From an uncultured Clostridia bacterium (GTDB taxonomy: Bacteria > Bacillota > Clostridia > TANB77 > CAG-508): DNA of 49,163 nt. Location: positions 1 to 49,163 of the forward strand of contig CANRMR010000010.1 of the NCBI GenBank assembly GCA_947631785.1, read 5' to 3'. The notes below the pieces were generated by a model that ran no database searches, was not told the DNA's origin, and worked only from the letters and a program-made list of their open reading frames with translations. The translations under genes and the position numbers were made by a program. Shown here one piece after another: positions 26,401 to 35,843 of this stretch; position 1 is the stretch's first letter, and every line of letters starts with the position of its first letter.

Positions 26401-28515
26401 TTATTTAACTAATTTTAATTTAACTAAACACTTTTTTATAAAATGTTTTACTCTTCTTAAAAACCTATATATACTTCCGTGATTATCTATATATATGGGT
26501 TCTTGTTTTATTTGCTTAAGACCAGCTTGCATAGATTCTTCCGTTGCTTTAAATGGTTCTTTTTTGTATAATAACTCAATTTCAGATTTTTCATCATATT
26601 TTGTATTTAACATATCATCTACAATTTTGATAAATTGCTTAAATCCTTTATCCAAAGGAAAATCCTTCATATATTTGATTCCAAAATCAGACATTTCTTT
26701 GGCTTTTTCAGGATTTTCTAGTAAATATACAATGGCACTTGCAATTGCCTCTGGTGTAGGTTCAGATAGTAGTACTCCCTCATCTGGTAAATCATATATA
26801 TTATTTTCTCTATATAATTCCACAACTGGAAGACCTGCTGCCATCATTTCAAATGGAATTCTTGATGGATTTGATGCACTAATGCATAAACCAACTTTAC
26901 ATTTATTATATAATTCATTGCACTTTTCAATAGGTATAATATTTAGATTTTCACAATCAAATTCAAATGTAGCTTGGGCATTTGAACCATAAAGGTAAAT
27001 TTTTAAATCTGGTTTTAGTGCTTTTACTATTTTTAAAGCTTTAAGTCCAATGTAATCACATCTTCTTGGCTTTTCTGGTTGATACACAAAACAAATTGCA
27101 TTTTCTTTTTTTACATTATTTAATGGTTTATATATATTTAAATCTGCACCAAAATCAAAATACTTTGAAGATGTGTTAAATTCATTTTGCATTTTATAAG
27201 ATAACCACTTACCTATAGTTACAGGTAAAAAGCCATATCTATATGAATTTTCAGTAATTAAATATTGATCACCCATTGGGAAGAACCAAGGTTCAAAGTC
27301 TTGTATAAAATATGCTTTCTTTTTAGCAGGAAGTTTTTTTACAAAATCTATAGTTTGCCAACCAGTTGCAAATAATAAATCATATTCTTCTTTCATGTCA
27401 AATCCAACATAAATTCCTGCATCACATTTTTCATACCATGAATTTACTTTTTCTTTTACAGTTTGAGAAGTTGACACTCCATCTTCTTCTACATATATAT
27501 CACATTTATATCCTGCATTTATTAATGCATTTACGTTTTGAATAATTGTTCTATGTCCTCCTGAACCTTTTCCAGGATGAGGCATTACCCAAGCAATTTT
27601 CTTTCTATTATCCATAGGATCACCTTTTTTATTAATTAATGGATACATAAAACTTCTTCTTAATTCTTGCTTGTCCTTTATTTCTTTTGGCAAATCATAC
27701 AAATTCGATATATCATCTTGTATTTTGCATATTTCTCCAAATTCAATTTCAGCTTTAATGTCTGTACATACAGAACTTCCATGTTTTCTATAATAGTTTA
27801 GAGGTTTGCAGTTCCAACTTATTTTTCCATTTTTAAGAATATTATAGTATATATACCAGTCGCCAGCAACCCTGTATTCTCCTGCCTTTTCAAATATTTC
27901 TTTATAATCTTGTTTTCTCCACATAACACTAGAAACATTTAAAATTGTATTTGTAACACTTAAATGTTCTATAATCTCTTTTTTACCATCCCATATATAC
28001 GATTTATTCCATTCACCAGTTCTACACATATCATATAAATCGTCGGATTTTGCTCTAATTAATAAATTATTTCCATCAATTCTAGCAGATTCACAATAAG
28101 ATAAAATAACTTCTGGATCATCAAAGGCTTTTATCAATTCTTCTACAAAATTATTTTCTGCACTATCATCTGCTTCTGCAATCCATATAAAATCACCTGT
28201 TGCAATATTAAAACCTTTTTCCCATTGCTTAAAAACACATCCACCACTGTTTTTTTCATTAACAATAAACTGAATCTTTATATCACTTGGTATACTTTTT
28301 ATCTTTTCTTTAATTACATTAACACTATTATCTGTTGAACAGTCATCTAATATAATAAGTTCATATATAGGATATGTTTGCATTAATATTGAATCTATTC
28401 TTTCTATAATGTAATCTTCATAGTTATAATTTGGTATGATAACACTTACTTTTTTTGGATTATCTATTATTAATTTCTTTTTTTGGTTTTTGTAAATATC
28501 AATTTTTTTATTCAC
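26401..28515 (-). CDS. Two-domain glycosyltransferase: GT2 plus WsaF/GT4-like
   Basis: A 704-aa fusion. Residues about 22-250 are a GT2 domain (VIIPNYNYEDYI, DDCSTDNSV, WIAEADDSAE). Residues about 308-660 resemble a GT-B rhamnosyltransferase of WsaF type (WVMPHPGKGSGGHRTI, FIQDFEPWF, FVYQPEKPRR, PFEMMAAGLPVVEL). One chain could add two successive sugars. It starts at GTG 28515, inside the end of the upstream gene (8-base overlap), with GGAGGAAAAA before it, so translation is coupled. Confidence 0.85.
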   Translation of the reverse strand: MNKKIDIYKNQKKKLIIDNPKKVSVIIPNYNYEDYIIERIDSILMQTYPIYELIILDDCSTDNSVNVIKEKIKSIPSDIKIQFIVNEKNSGGCVFKQWEKGFNIATGDFIWIAEADDSAENNFVEELIKAFDDPEVILSYCESARIDGNNLLIRAKSDDLYDMCRTGEWNKSYIWDGKKEIIEHLSVTNTILNVSSVMWRKQDYKEIFEKAGEYRVAGDWYIYYNILKNGKISWNCKPLNYYRKHGSSVCTDIKAEIEFGEICKIQDDISNLYDLPKEIKDKQELRRSFMYPLINKKGDPMDNRKKIAWVMPHPGKGSGGHRTIIQNVNALINAGYKCDIYVEEDGVSTSQTVKEKVNSWYEKCDAGIYVGFDMKEEYDLLFATGWQTIDFVKKLPAKKKAYFIQDFEPWFFPMGDQYLITENSYRYGFLPVTIGKWLSYKMQNEFNTSSKYFDFGADLNIYKPLNNVKKENAICFVYQPEKPRRCDYIGLKALKIVKALKPDLKIYLYGSNAQATFEFDCENLNIIPIEKCNELYNKCKVGLCISASNPSRIPFEMMAAGLPVVELYRENNIYDLPDEGVLLSEPTPEAIASAIVYLLENPEKAKEMSDFGIKYMKDFPLDKGFKQFIKIVDDMLNTKYDEKSEIELLYKKEPFKATEESMQAGLKQIKQEPIYIDNHGSIYRFLRRVKHFIKKCLVKLKLVK

Positions 28516-30307
28516 TTTTTCCTCCCATTAGTCTTTTCATTTTTTTATGAATTCTACTAGAAAGCCTTTGTTCAACTTCTGCTTTATAATTTATAAATTC
28601 TTGTTCTAGCTTATCTTTTTCATCTTTTAAATTTTTCATAGCTAATTGTTGTGCATTATTTCTAATATTAACATTATTAAGTTCTTGTTTTGTAGCATCT
28701 ATATCAAAATATTTATTTGTATTATAAAAATTCCATATTTTTTCTTCTTTTATTTCATCTTGCAATTTACTATCTAGTTTTTCAAATAATGGTATAAACT
28801 TAATCAAACCATATTTTTCAAACCAATCATTAATATTTATAAATCTTCTTAATGAAATAGTATAAAAAATTGAACGATATAAAATATATTCTATAGGTAA
28901 ATTTTCTTCATTCCATTCTTGATCAAAAAAATATAACTCGCAATCAACATAAAAACAATTTTTAAATGTCATATCCCATAATCCATCTTTTTTAAAATGT
29001 AAATCATTAATTATATTTTTTTGACTACAATCTATTTTATATTTTCCAAAAACTGTTTTTTCATAATCATTTTCTTTATATGTATTGATCTTTAGTGTTT
29101 CAATATATTTATTAATAATTTTATCTGCCTTTTCAAAGTTTTTTTCTTCTAAAGCTTTTGTTATTACATTATTTAATAAGTATTCTTGTTTAATGTATTT
29201 ACTTTTAATTACCCCATTTTCTTCAAAATCTATTGTTTTTATGTTTTGATTTTGTAGTATTTTTATATTATTTTTAATATTTTCATAATGTTCATTAGAT
29301 TTTTCATTTATTAATTGCTTTTCTACATATTCATCTGTAATTTTCGTAGTAAGTCTATATTTTTCTTTTCTTAAATTATTAAATGAAATATATTTATATT
29401 TTATAGGAACTATGTTCTTAGATATTTCCAATAAAAATGAATTAGTAAAAAAGGTAAACATTTCTTCATTATTTTTTAATATTTCTCTAAAAACATCTAT
29501 TTCATTCATAATAATTGTAGAATTAGATGTAGTATATGGAATATATTTATCAATACTATTATATTTTGGCAATTGTTTGTCAGAAAATATTACATTTGGA
29601 AGCTTATAATCTGGCAAAGGATAATAAAAATTTGAATAATATCCATTTTCTTTTAATATTCTTTCTAATCTTGATTTTGTAAATGTTTCTATTTTTTCGG
29701 ATTCATTACTATAACCTATTATACTTTCAAATTTCTTATTTAAAATGTTTTCAGGATTTCCAACAAAATATCTTAATCCAAATTTGTTATCTAATGCAAC
29801 CAAAAATTTACCATTATCCTCTAAATATCGTTCTAAATATTTTAGTATTTGCATTAATTTGATATTTTTTCCAAAAATATCAACAATTCTGTTAAGCCCC
29901 ATAATAACAATATAATTGAATTTTTTGTTTAAGTTTATATTTATAAGATTACCTGCAATAATTTCTAAATTAGGTTCTTTTTCAAATCGCTTAGCAATAG
30001 CCTTTGCCTTTACCATGCTTGGTTCAATAGTAGTTACATCTTTACACGTATCTACAAAAACTTGTGTTAATTGTCCTAAATCCCCGCCTAATTCTAGCAA
30101 TGTATCATCCTTGCTAAAAGGGTACCAATTTAAAATATTTTGACTACTGCAAGATAAGTAATATAAATGTTTATCTGTTAAATCATCAGGAAAATGTTCT
30201 TCATAGGTGTTAGAGTCAAATTTATTAATATAATTATCTATTAAATCTTGCTCTACATCTGTAATTAATTCTTCCTTTTCCTGATAGTACTCCAAATTTA
30301 ACTTCAA
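28508..30307 (-). CDS. SAM-dependent methyltransferase with a coiled-coil tail
   Basis: A 599-aa protein. The N-terminal part has methyltransferase motif I as LLELGGDLGQLTQVF (about 89-103) and further Rossmann strands (TIEPS, FNYIVIMGLNRI). The middle section is unassigned, with an aromatic-rich segment (CFYVDCELYFFDQEWNEEN). The last 60 residues form a coiled coil (KDEKDKLEQEFINYKAEVEQ). Chain-capping methyltransferases with coiled coils set the length of Wzt-exported glycans, and the Wzt-like ATPase is the next gene upstream, so such a role is plausible. It starts at TTG 30307 after GAGGGGA. Confidence 0.7.
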   Translation of the reverse strand: MKLNLEYYQEKEELITDVEQDLIDNYINKFDSNTYEEHFPDDLTDKHLYYLSCSSQNILNWYPFSKDDTLLELGGDLGQLTQVFVDTCKDVTTIEPSMVKAKAIAKRFEKEPNLEIIAGNLININLNKKFNYIVIMGLNRIVDIFGKNIKLMQILKYLERYLEDNGKFLVALDNKFGLRYFVGNPENILNKKFESIIGYSNESEKIETFTKSRLERILKENGYYSNFYYPLPDYKLPNVIFSDKQLPKYNSIDKYIPYTTSNSTIIMNEIDVFREILKNNEEMFTFFTNSFLLEISKNIVPIKYKYISFNNLRKEKYRLTTKITDEYVEKQLINEKSNEHYENIKNNIKILQNQNIKTIDFEENGVIKSKYIKQEYLLNNVITKALEEKNFEKADKIINKYIETLKINTYKENDYEKTVFGKYKIDCSQKNIINDLHFKKDGLWDMTFKNCFYVDCELYFFDQEWNEENLPIEYILYRSIFYTISLRRFININDWFEKYGLIKFIPLFEKLDSKLQDEIKEEKIWNFYNTNKYFDIDATKQELNNVNIRNNAQQLAMKNLKDEKDKLEQEFINYKAEVEQRLSSRIHKKMKRLMGGKSE

Positions 30308-30348
30308 AAAAATCCCCTCTTTTATTTTTAATTGTTATATCAAATTTA

Positions 30349-31656
30349 CTATTTTTTAACTTTTAAAACTGTTACTTTAGGATTTATCCTTAAAAAACCA
30401 ACACATTCTTTTGTTGACATTATCTCAATAAGCAATGCATCATATTTTCTACTTAATACTTCTAATTCACCTGTTTCATTAAAATGTGTGCAACTAAAAG
30501 AAATAGTATATTTTCCTGGTGATAGTTTAAAAGTTTCTTGAAATGAAACTTCAACAGTATCTCCCTTTTCATATGTACCTGTTGCAATTCTTTCATACAT
30601 TGTATTTGTTCCAGTAATTTCTAATCCATTAAAATCTTTAATTGTTAGTGTAAAAATAGGTTCAGATATTTTTTCATTAAAATGTATTTTTGATTTTAAA
30701 ATATATTCTTTATCATTTTCTAAAATAGAAATATAATTTCCTTCTAAATCAAATATACCATAATCAATTACATCTGCTTTTCCATTTCCATATTCAATTA
30801 AATTAGGATTTTCGTTTAGGTGTTCTTTCCAAGTATTCCCATTTTTGCTTGTTTTTATATGTGTATCTTTTTTATCAATTTTTTCTTCTTTGCTTTCAGA
30901 CTTATTATTATCTAGTCCTACAATTATTTTTTTATATTTATTTACACCTTCTTTTACTCCACCATCAAATATTTTATTACCAGAATCAATTATAATTGTC
31001 CTATTACAATTTTTCATAATATCTGTAATACTGTGTGTTACAAAAAGAATTGTTTTATTTTTCTTTTTAAATTGTTCAAATTTTTTAAAACATTTTAATT
31101 GAAATGCCATATCTCCTACTGATAAAACCTCATCAACTATTAATATGTCTGGATCTACATTAATTGCACATGCAAAAGCAAGCCTTGCAAACATACCTGA
31201 AGAGTAAGTTTTTACAGGTTGATACAAATGTTCTCCTATATCTGCAAAATCAATTATTTCTTGTTTTTTTGATTCTATTTGTTCATTAGTAAGTCCCATT
31301 ACTTGTCCATGTTGATATATATTTTCTATTCCAGTAAGTTCTGGGTTAAATGCTGTTCCAAGTTCAAGTAGTGAACTTATTTTTCCATTTACTTCAATTG
31401 TACCAGATGTAGGTGTTACAACTCCAGTTATCATTTTTAATAAGGTAGATTTTCCAGCTCCATTTTTACCAAGAATTCCTAAAACTTCACCTTTTTTAAG
31501 TTCCAAATTAAAATTATTTAATGCTTTAAATTTAGTATGTTTTTCATATTTGGGAAGTATTGTTTCTAATAATCTATCTTTTTTTCTTGCAAACATTTTG
31601 TATTCTTTATTTAAATTAGTAATTTTAATTACAACATCTGAATCATTTTCTTGCAT
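30349..31656 (-). CDS. Wzt/TagH-type ABC transporter ATPase with a glycan-binding C-terminal domain
   Basis: A 435-aa protein: ATPase (about 8-250) with Walker A GKNGAGKSTLLK, signature YSSGMFARLAFA and Walker B DILIVDEVLSVGD, then a beta-rich domain (about 290-420) with GTYEKGDTVEVSFQ and LSPGKYTISFSC, as in Wzt proteins that recognise the modified end of the glycan. The matching permease (Wzm/TagG) is not next to it or elsewhere in the window. GGAAAAA precedes ATG 31656. Confidence 0.88.
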   Translation of the reverse strand: MQENDSDVVIKITNLNKEYKMFARKKDRLLETILPKYEKHTKFKALNNFNLELKKGEVLGILGKNGAGKSTLLKMITGVVTPTSGTIEVNGKISSLLELGTAFNPELTGIENIYQHGQVMGLTNEQIESKKQEIIDFADIGEHLYQPVKTYSSGMFARLAFACAINVDPDILIVDEVLSVGDMAFQLKCFKKFEQFKKKNKTILFVTHSITDIMKNCNRTIIIDSGNKIFDGGVKEGVNKYKKIIVGLDNNKSESKEEKIDKKDTHIKTSKNGNTWKEHLNENPNLIEYGNGKADVIDYGIFDLEGNYISILENDKEYILKSKIHFNEKISEPIFTLTIKDFNGLEITGTNTMYERIATGTYEKGDTVEVSFQETFKLSPGKYTISFSCTHFNETGELEVLSRKYDALLIEIMSTKECVGFLRINPKVTVLKVKK

Positions 31657-31688
31657 ATTTTTTTCCTTTCTATACTTTATAATGCATT

Positions 31689-32651
31689 TTATTTTTTCTT
31701 AAATTTATACAAAAATTTGCCAAATACTGGCATGTTCATAATAATAAAGTTAATAGTATAATATTTTAAATTATCATATTTATACAATTTATGAAATACA
31801 TTCCAATTCTTAAAATTAAAATATTTTTTATTTTTTATATTTTGAAAATATTTCAACCCATCCTGACTTAAATTTTTTAAATTTTCTGGAAAGCTTTTAT
31901 TATTTTCTGTATATGCTTTGAACACATTTAATTTAACATCAATAAATAAGTTTCTTATTTGTTCAAAACTTTCTAAATTATCTACCATTTTTTTGCTTCC
32001 AATTTGATTATTTCCATGTTGTCTGTATAATATCTCTTTTTCATCTATTAATTTAATTTTTCCGTTCATTGCTACAATTAATGATATCCAATAATCATGT
32101 GGCATGTATGACACATTTTCTGGAAAAGGAAGTATTTTAGGTATAAATTCTTTTTTAGATAATATAGTACAACCTGTTACACAATTATATAAGTAAACAG
32201 CTCTAAAATCATTATATTTTTTAGCTTTTTTTAAAGTATTTTTTAGTTTCATAAAAGAAGGATTAATTTCATGTAAATTTTCATCTACAACAATTAAATC
32301 TCCATATACCAAATCTGAATTTGTATTTTTCAAACAATCTATCGATTTTTGTATTTTTTCAGGAAGCCATACATCATCTTGATCAGATAACATGTAATAT
32401 TTGTTTTCTACTTTTTTTAATAAAAATTCAAAATTTTTAATATATCCTAAATTTTTTTCTTGATAATATACCTTAATTCTACTTTCTTTTTTTTCATATT
32501 CTTTTAAAATTTGTATTGTATTATCTGACGACGCATCATCTGATATAATTAAACGAAAATTTTGATAAGTTTGGTTTAAAATAGAGTCTATTTGTTCTTT
32601 AATGTATCTTTCGCCATTATATGTAGCCATTAAAATATCAATTGTATCCAT
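31689..32651 (-). CDS. GT2 rhamnosyltransferase-like enzyme
   Basis: A 320-aa family 2 enzyme: ILMATYNGERYIKEQIDSIL (6-25), DDASSDNT, LSDQDDVWLPEKI (about 93-105) and MPHDYWISL, typical of O-antigen rhamnosyltransferases. First gene of the glycosyltransferase operon, with a promoter at 32713-32685. Confidence 0.85.
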   Translation of the reverse strand: MDTIDILMATYNGERYIKEQIDSILNQTYQNFRLIISDDASSDNTIQILKEYEKKESRIKVYYQEKNLGYIKNFEFLLKKVENKYYMLSDQDDVWLPEKIQKSIDCLKNTNSDLVYGDLIVVDENLHEINPSFMKLKNTLKKAKKYNDFRAVYLYNCVTGCTILSKKEFIPKILPFPENVSYMPHDYWISLIVAMNGKIKLIDEKEILYRQHGNNQIGSKKMVDNLESFEQIRNLFIDVKLNVFKAYTENNKSFPENLKNLSQDGLKYFQNIKNKKYFNFKNWNVFHKLYKYDNLKYYTINFIIMNMPVFGKFLYKFKKK

Positions 32652-32684
32652 TTTACTTTTCCTAACATAAATTATTCTAGTGTA

Positions 32685-32713
32685 ATTTTATATTTAAAAA
32701 CCATATTTGTCAA
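32685..32713 (-). promoter_or_regulatory. Promoter of the glycosyltransferase operon
   Basis: Minus-strand TTGACA (32713-32708), a 17-base spacer and TAAAAT (32690-32685). It drives ten genes down to the terminator at 20482-20519. Confidence 0.75.
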
Positions 32714-32767
32714 TATTTCACTTTAAAAATAACTTATATTTCAAATATTTAAAAACGTATTTTAAAG

Positions 32768-32787
32768 GGCACGCTTTTTTACGTGCC
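32768..32787 (-). terminator. GC-rich hairpin after the Ser-rich protein gene
   Basis: GGCACG (32768-32773) pairs with CGTGCC (32782-32787). It shares the GGGCACG theme with the hairpin at 40302-40321. The T tract on the minus strand is weak, so it may be a repeat element more than a terminator. Confidence 0.45.
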
Positions 32788-32807
32788 TCGTATATAATTT
32801 AATTAAA

Positions 32808-33771
32808 TTAAGATATTACATTTAATTCTGATATTAGGTTTCTATATTTTAGATAAAAAATTATTGCATTTTGCTCATCTAATGATGATTGCAGCTCTTT
32901 TAATACAATATATGTTTTATTTATATTGTAAATTGAATTTTCATTTTCTTCTACATTATTTAATAATACATTAAAGTTTGACTCTGCACTTGCAACTTCA
33001 TCTTTTATTTTTTGCCAATTACCGCACATCTATTTGACTATAAGCATTTATTATATTTGATTTTACTTTTAAAATTGTATTTGTTTTATTATCATCTAAA
33101 TGGCCTTCTAAAAATTTTGGCAAATAACTATATAAAGTTGCCAAATTATTTAAACTTGCTTGTTTATCATTTGCTTGAATTGATTCCATACATTTATCTA
33201 AACTATCACTAAATCCTAAAATATCTTCACCATTTGCATTTAATTTATATAAGTCTAGTATTATAACTGACCAAGAAGAATATATTGTTTGAGTTGTTCC
33301 TTCTATTGTTTCCCAGTCAATTGGCTCTTTTAATTTTTTTGAAATAATATCTGGATTCATTTGCGCTGTTTTTGTAACATCACTAGAAGATGATGTATTT
33401 CCCTGCTCGCTACTTTCTCCTTGGCTAGATTCTCCAGATGATGATGAAGATGACGATTCTGAATTTTGATTACTACTACTATTTTGACTTTCCTGTTTAC
33501 TTCCTGATGTATCAGAATTTTGCGATGAATCTTGGTTTTCATTTACTTCATGTATAGATACATAATAATTTGCATCTACAATGTTATTTAATCTATTTAG
33601 TAAAAATAATATTTTTGAATCCAAATAAGAAATTTCACTTTTAACTTTAGATTTTATATCATCTTTACTATTAGTAGAACTACTAAATCCTTTTATTGCT
33701 ATAAACAGAACAATAATAATTACAATAAGTAGAAATATAACATATCTAATAAAATGATTTTTTTCTTTCAT
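32808..33771 (-). CDS. Membrane-anchored Ser-rich protein, read through a +1 shift at CGG
   Basis: ATG 33771 (AAAGGAAA before it) starts a 249-codon frame: one membrane segment (about 8-29), a short helical part, a low-complexity linker rich in Ser, Gln, Asn and Glu (about 78-128) and a helical domain ending AYSQIDV. The next codon is CGG (33024-33022), followed at once by TAA. Skipping the C gives GNWQKIKDEVASAESNFNVL and 51 more residues, 320 aa in all. The extension is also helical, so it plausibly completes the domain. An independent start at the overlapping ATG 33029 is possible but has no ribosome-binding site. Function unknown. Confidence 0.65.
33022..33024 (-). other. Putative +1 recoding site (CGG followed by a stop)
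   Basis: Minus-strand GAT GTG CGG TAA becomes GTG (C) GGT AAT TGG. It is the only one of the five sites with a stop directly after CGG. Confidence 0.5.
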
Positions 33772-33918
33772 AATTTTCCTTTCTAATGTATTGCCATTTT
33801 AATATAATATTATTATTCCATAAAAATTACCTTTTATTCCTTTGCATATATAAATTAAAAAAACAAATAATAAATATATATTTTTATTAAGATTTAGCAT
33901 GATTGGATGTGAATTAAT

Positions 33919-34200
33919 TTGAATACTATTGTAAATTTGTATAGTGAAAAAAAAGGAGAAATTAAAAGATTTTTAAATAAGTATTATGATAAAGATATAG
34001 TTTTGGAAAATGATTTAAAATGGGAAAAAGAATTTGAGAATCCAATTGAAATTACAAATATAATATCTGCCCTTATAGATAATAATTCTAAATTTAAAAT
34101 AAATACATGGATTAGTTTAGATATAGGAATTTTTATTAATGTAACAGAGACTAATTTAGACCAAATAATAAGGTATCTTTTTGAAAGATACCCTTATTAA
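33919..34200 (+). CDS. Conserved-looking small hypothetical protein
   Basis: A 93-aa soluble protein from TTG 33919 with MNTIVNLYSEKKGEIKRFLN at the start and the ending NLDQIIRYLFERYPY. It resembles a small Clostridia protein family known only as hypothetical. The ribosome-binding site is weak (GGATGTG). It overlaps the convergent zinc-ribbon gene by 4 bases. Function unknown. Confidence 0.65.
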   Translation: MNTIVNLYSEKKGEIKRFLNKYYDKDIVLENDLKWEKEFENPIEITNIISALIDNNSKFKINTWISLDIGIFINVTETNLDQIIRYLFERYPY

Positions 34201-34760
34201 TCATCTTCTTTGTCTTCATCCTCTATTTCATCTTCTAATTCATCATCATTTATCTTTTCATCTATTTCATCATCTGATTTGTAATTTTTATAGTCATTAT
34301 TAAAATTGTTTGTATCATTTTCTTTATTTTTACCATTTTCATTTTCAGATTCTTCATCATCAATTACTTTAACATCTTTTACTTCTACTTCATCTTCTTT
34401 TTGTTTTGCACCACAATTTGGGCAATAGTTATTTTCTATTTCAATTTCTGCATAACAATTTTTACATTGCTTTTTATCTTTTAATTTTAAAAGTTCCATT
34501 CTATTTTTCTCGATTGTTTTAGATAAATTATCTATTTGCATACAATATTCATCAAGGTCTTCTTTAATATTTATATTCTCTTCACGAATATGCTTTTGAT
34601 ATATAAGCTCACCTATTTCTTCATATAAATCACTTATTTTTGATTTACATTCATTAATCTTCATTTTTATTTTTGCTTCTTTTGCAAGCTTACTCGTTTT
34701 ATTTGCTGCTGACTTGTATGTTTGTGTAGCTACATTTCCAATTTTATCGAATAAATCCAT
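34197..34760 (-). CDS. Coiled-coil zinc-ribbon protein with an acidic tail
   Basis: A 187-aa protein: amphipathic start (MDLFDKIGNVATQTYKSAAN), a long coiled coil (about 20-98), a zinc ribbon CKNC...CPNCG (about 103-122) and a tail of about 60 residues made largely of Asp, Glu, Asn and Lys. ATG 34760 is chosen because AAGGAGG precedes it. The layout resembles small zinc-ribbon proteins of unknown role in Clostridia. Confidence 0.7.
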   Translation of the reverse strand: MDLFDKIGNVATQTYKSAANKTSKLAKEAKIKMKINECKSKISDLYEEIGELIYQKHIREENINIKEDLDEYCMQIDNLSKTIEKNRMELLKLKDKKQCKNCYAEIEIENNYCPNCGAKQKEDEVEVKDVKVIDDEESENENGKNKENDTNNFNNDYKNYKSDDEIDEKINDDELEDEIEDEDKEDD

Positions 34761-34847
34761 TTTTGCCTCCTTGCTCAAATTTAAAGACTATATTTTTCTT
34801 TAAATTTACATATCATTTTGTTTTATTTTATCCATTTTTCAAAAAAT

Positions 34848-35831
34848 TTATTCGTCTTTTTTATCTCTTGTCATAAGCATTGTTACAGCATCTTTTGGAT
34901 TTAAACCATTATATAAAATATCATATACAGCATTTACAATTGGCATATCAATATTATGTATTTTACCAAGTTCATATGCAACATCTATGTTATCAATACT
35001 TTCAATCGTCATTCCAACTTGCTTTTTTACTTCATCTAAACTTAATCCTTTTGCAACTAAAATTCCAGCTTTTCTGTTTCTACTATGTTCACTAAGACAT
35101 GTAACTATTAAATCTCCTAAACCTGTTAATCCGTATAATGTTTGAGAATTTGCACCTAAAACTATGCTTAATCTACAAAGTTCTGAAAGTCCCCTTGTAA
35201 TTAAAGCTGCAAAACTGTTATCTCCAAGTCCAATACCAAAAGCCACACCTGCACAAAAAGCTATAATATTTTTTAATGCTCCTCCTAATTCTACACCTTT
35301 TACATCATTTGAAGTATATACTCTCATAGTATCACACATAAATAAATTTTGAATTTCATTTGATAACTTTTCATCATCAGATGCAACTACCATTGCCGTA
35401 GGAATACCAATAGATACTTCTTCTGCATGACTTGGTCCAGACAATACTGCAATTTTTGCATTTGGAATTTCTTCTTTTATTACTTCATCTAAAGTTTTTA
35501 AAGAATCTTTTTCAAATCCTTTAGAACATATAACAATTGGTTGATTTGTTATAAATTGTTTATAACATTTTACTGTATCTCTTGTAAACTTCGATGGAGT
35601 AACATGAAGTATCAAATCAGAATCATCAATTACTTCTTTATAATCTAAACTACAGTAAATGCCATCTGGTATTACAACATTTGGTAAAAACATACATTTT
35701 TTTTCTAAATTTATAAGGTCTTGTTCTTCTTTTGCATAAGACCATACTTTAACTTTATTTCCTTTTTTAGCTAAATGAATAGCAAGTGCCATTCCCCAAC
35801 TTCCACTACCTATAATTGCAATGTTTTTCAT
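34848..35831 (-). CDS. gpsA: Glycerol-3-phosphate dehydrogenase [NAD(P)+]
   Basis: Makes sn-glycerol-3-phosphate for phospholipids. A 327-aa enzyme with the NAD motif IGSGSWGMALA (7-17), LSGPSHAEEV (about 135-144), the catalytic-lysine region KNIIAFCAGV and GLTGLGDL. It lies 12 bases downstream of plsY, which uses its product. Confidence 0.97.
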   Translation of the reverse strand: MKNIAIIGSGSWGMALAIHLAKKGNKVKVWSYAKEEQDLINLEKKCMFLPNVVIPDGIYCSLDYKEVIDDSDLILHVTPSKFTRDTVKCYKQFITNQPIVICSKGFEKDSLKTLDEVIKEEIPNAKIAVLSGPSHAEEVSIGIPTAMVVASDDEKLSNEIQNLFMCDTMRVYTSNDVKGVELGGALKNIIAFCAGVAFGIGLGDNSFAALITRGLSELCRLSIVLGANSQTLYGLTGLGDLIVTCLSEHSRNRKAGILVAKGLSLDEVKKQVGMTIESIDNIDVAYELGKIHNIDMPIVNAVYDILYNGLNPKDAVTMLMTRDKKDE

Positions 35832-35843
35832 AAGTACACTCCT

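Noticed and set aside
33008-33029. A second independent gene starting at ATG 33029
   Set aside because: No ribosome-binding site precedes it, and its frame joins the upstream gene exactly at a CGG as in four other genes; kept as an alternative with lower weight.
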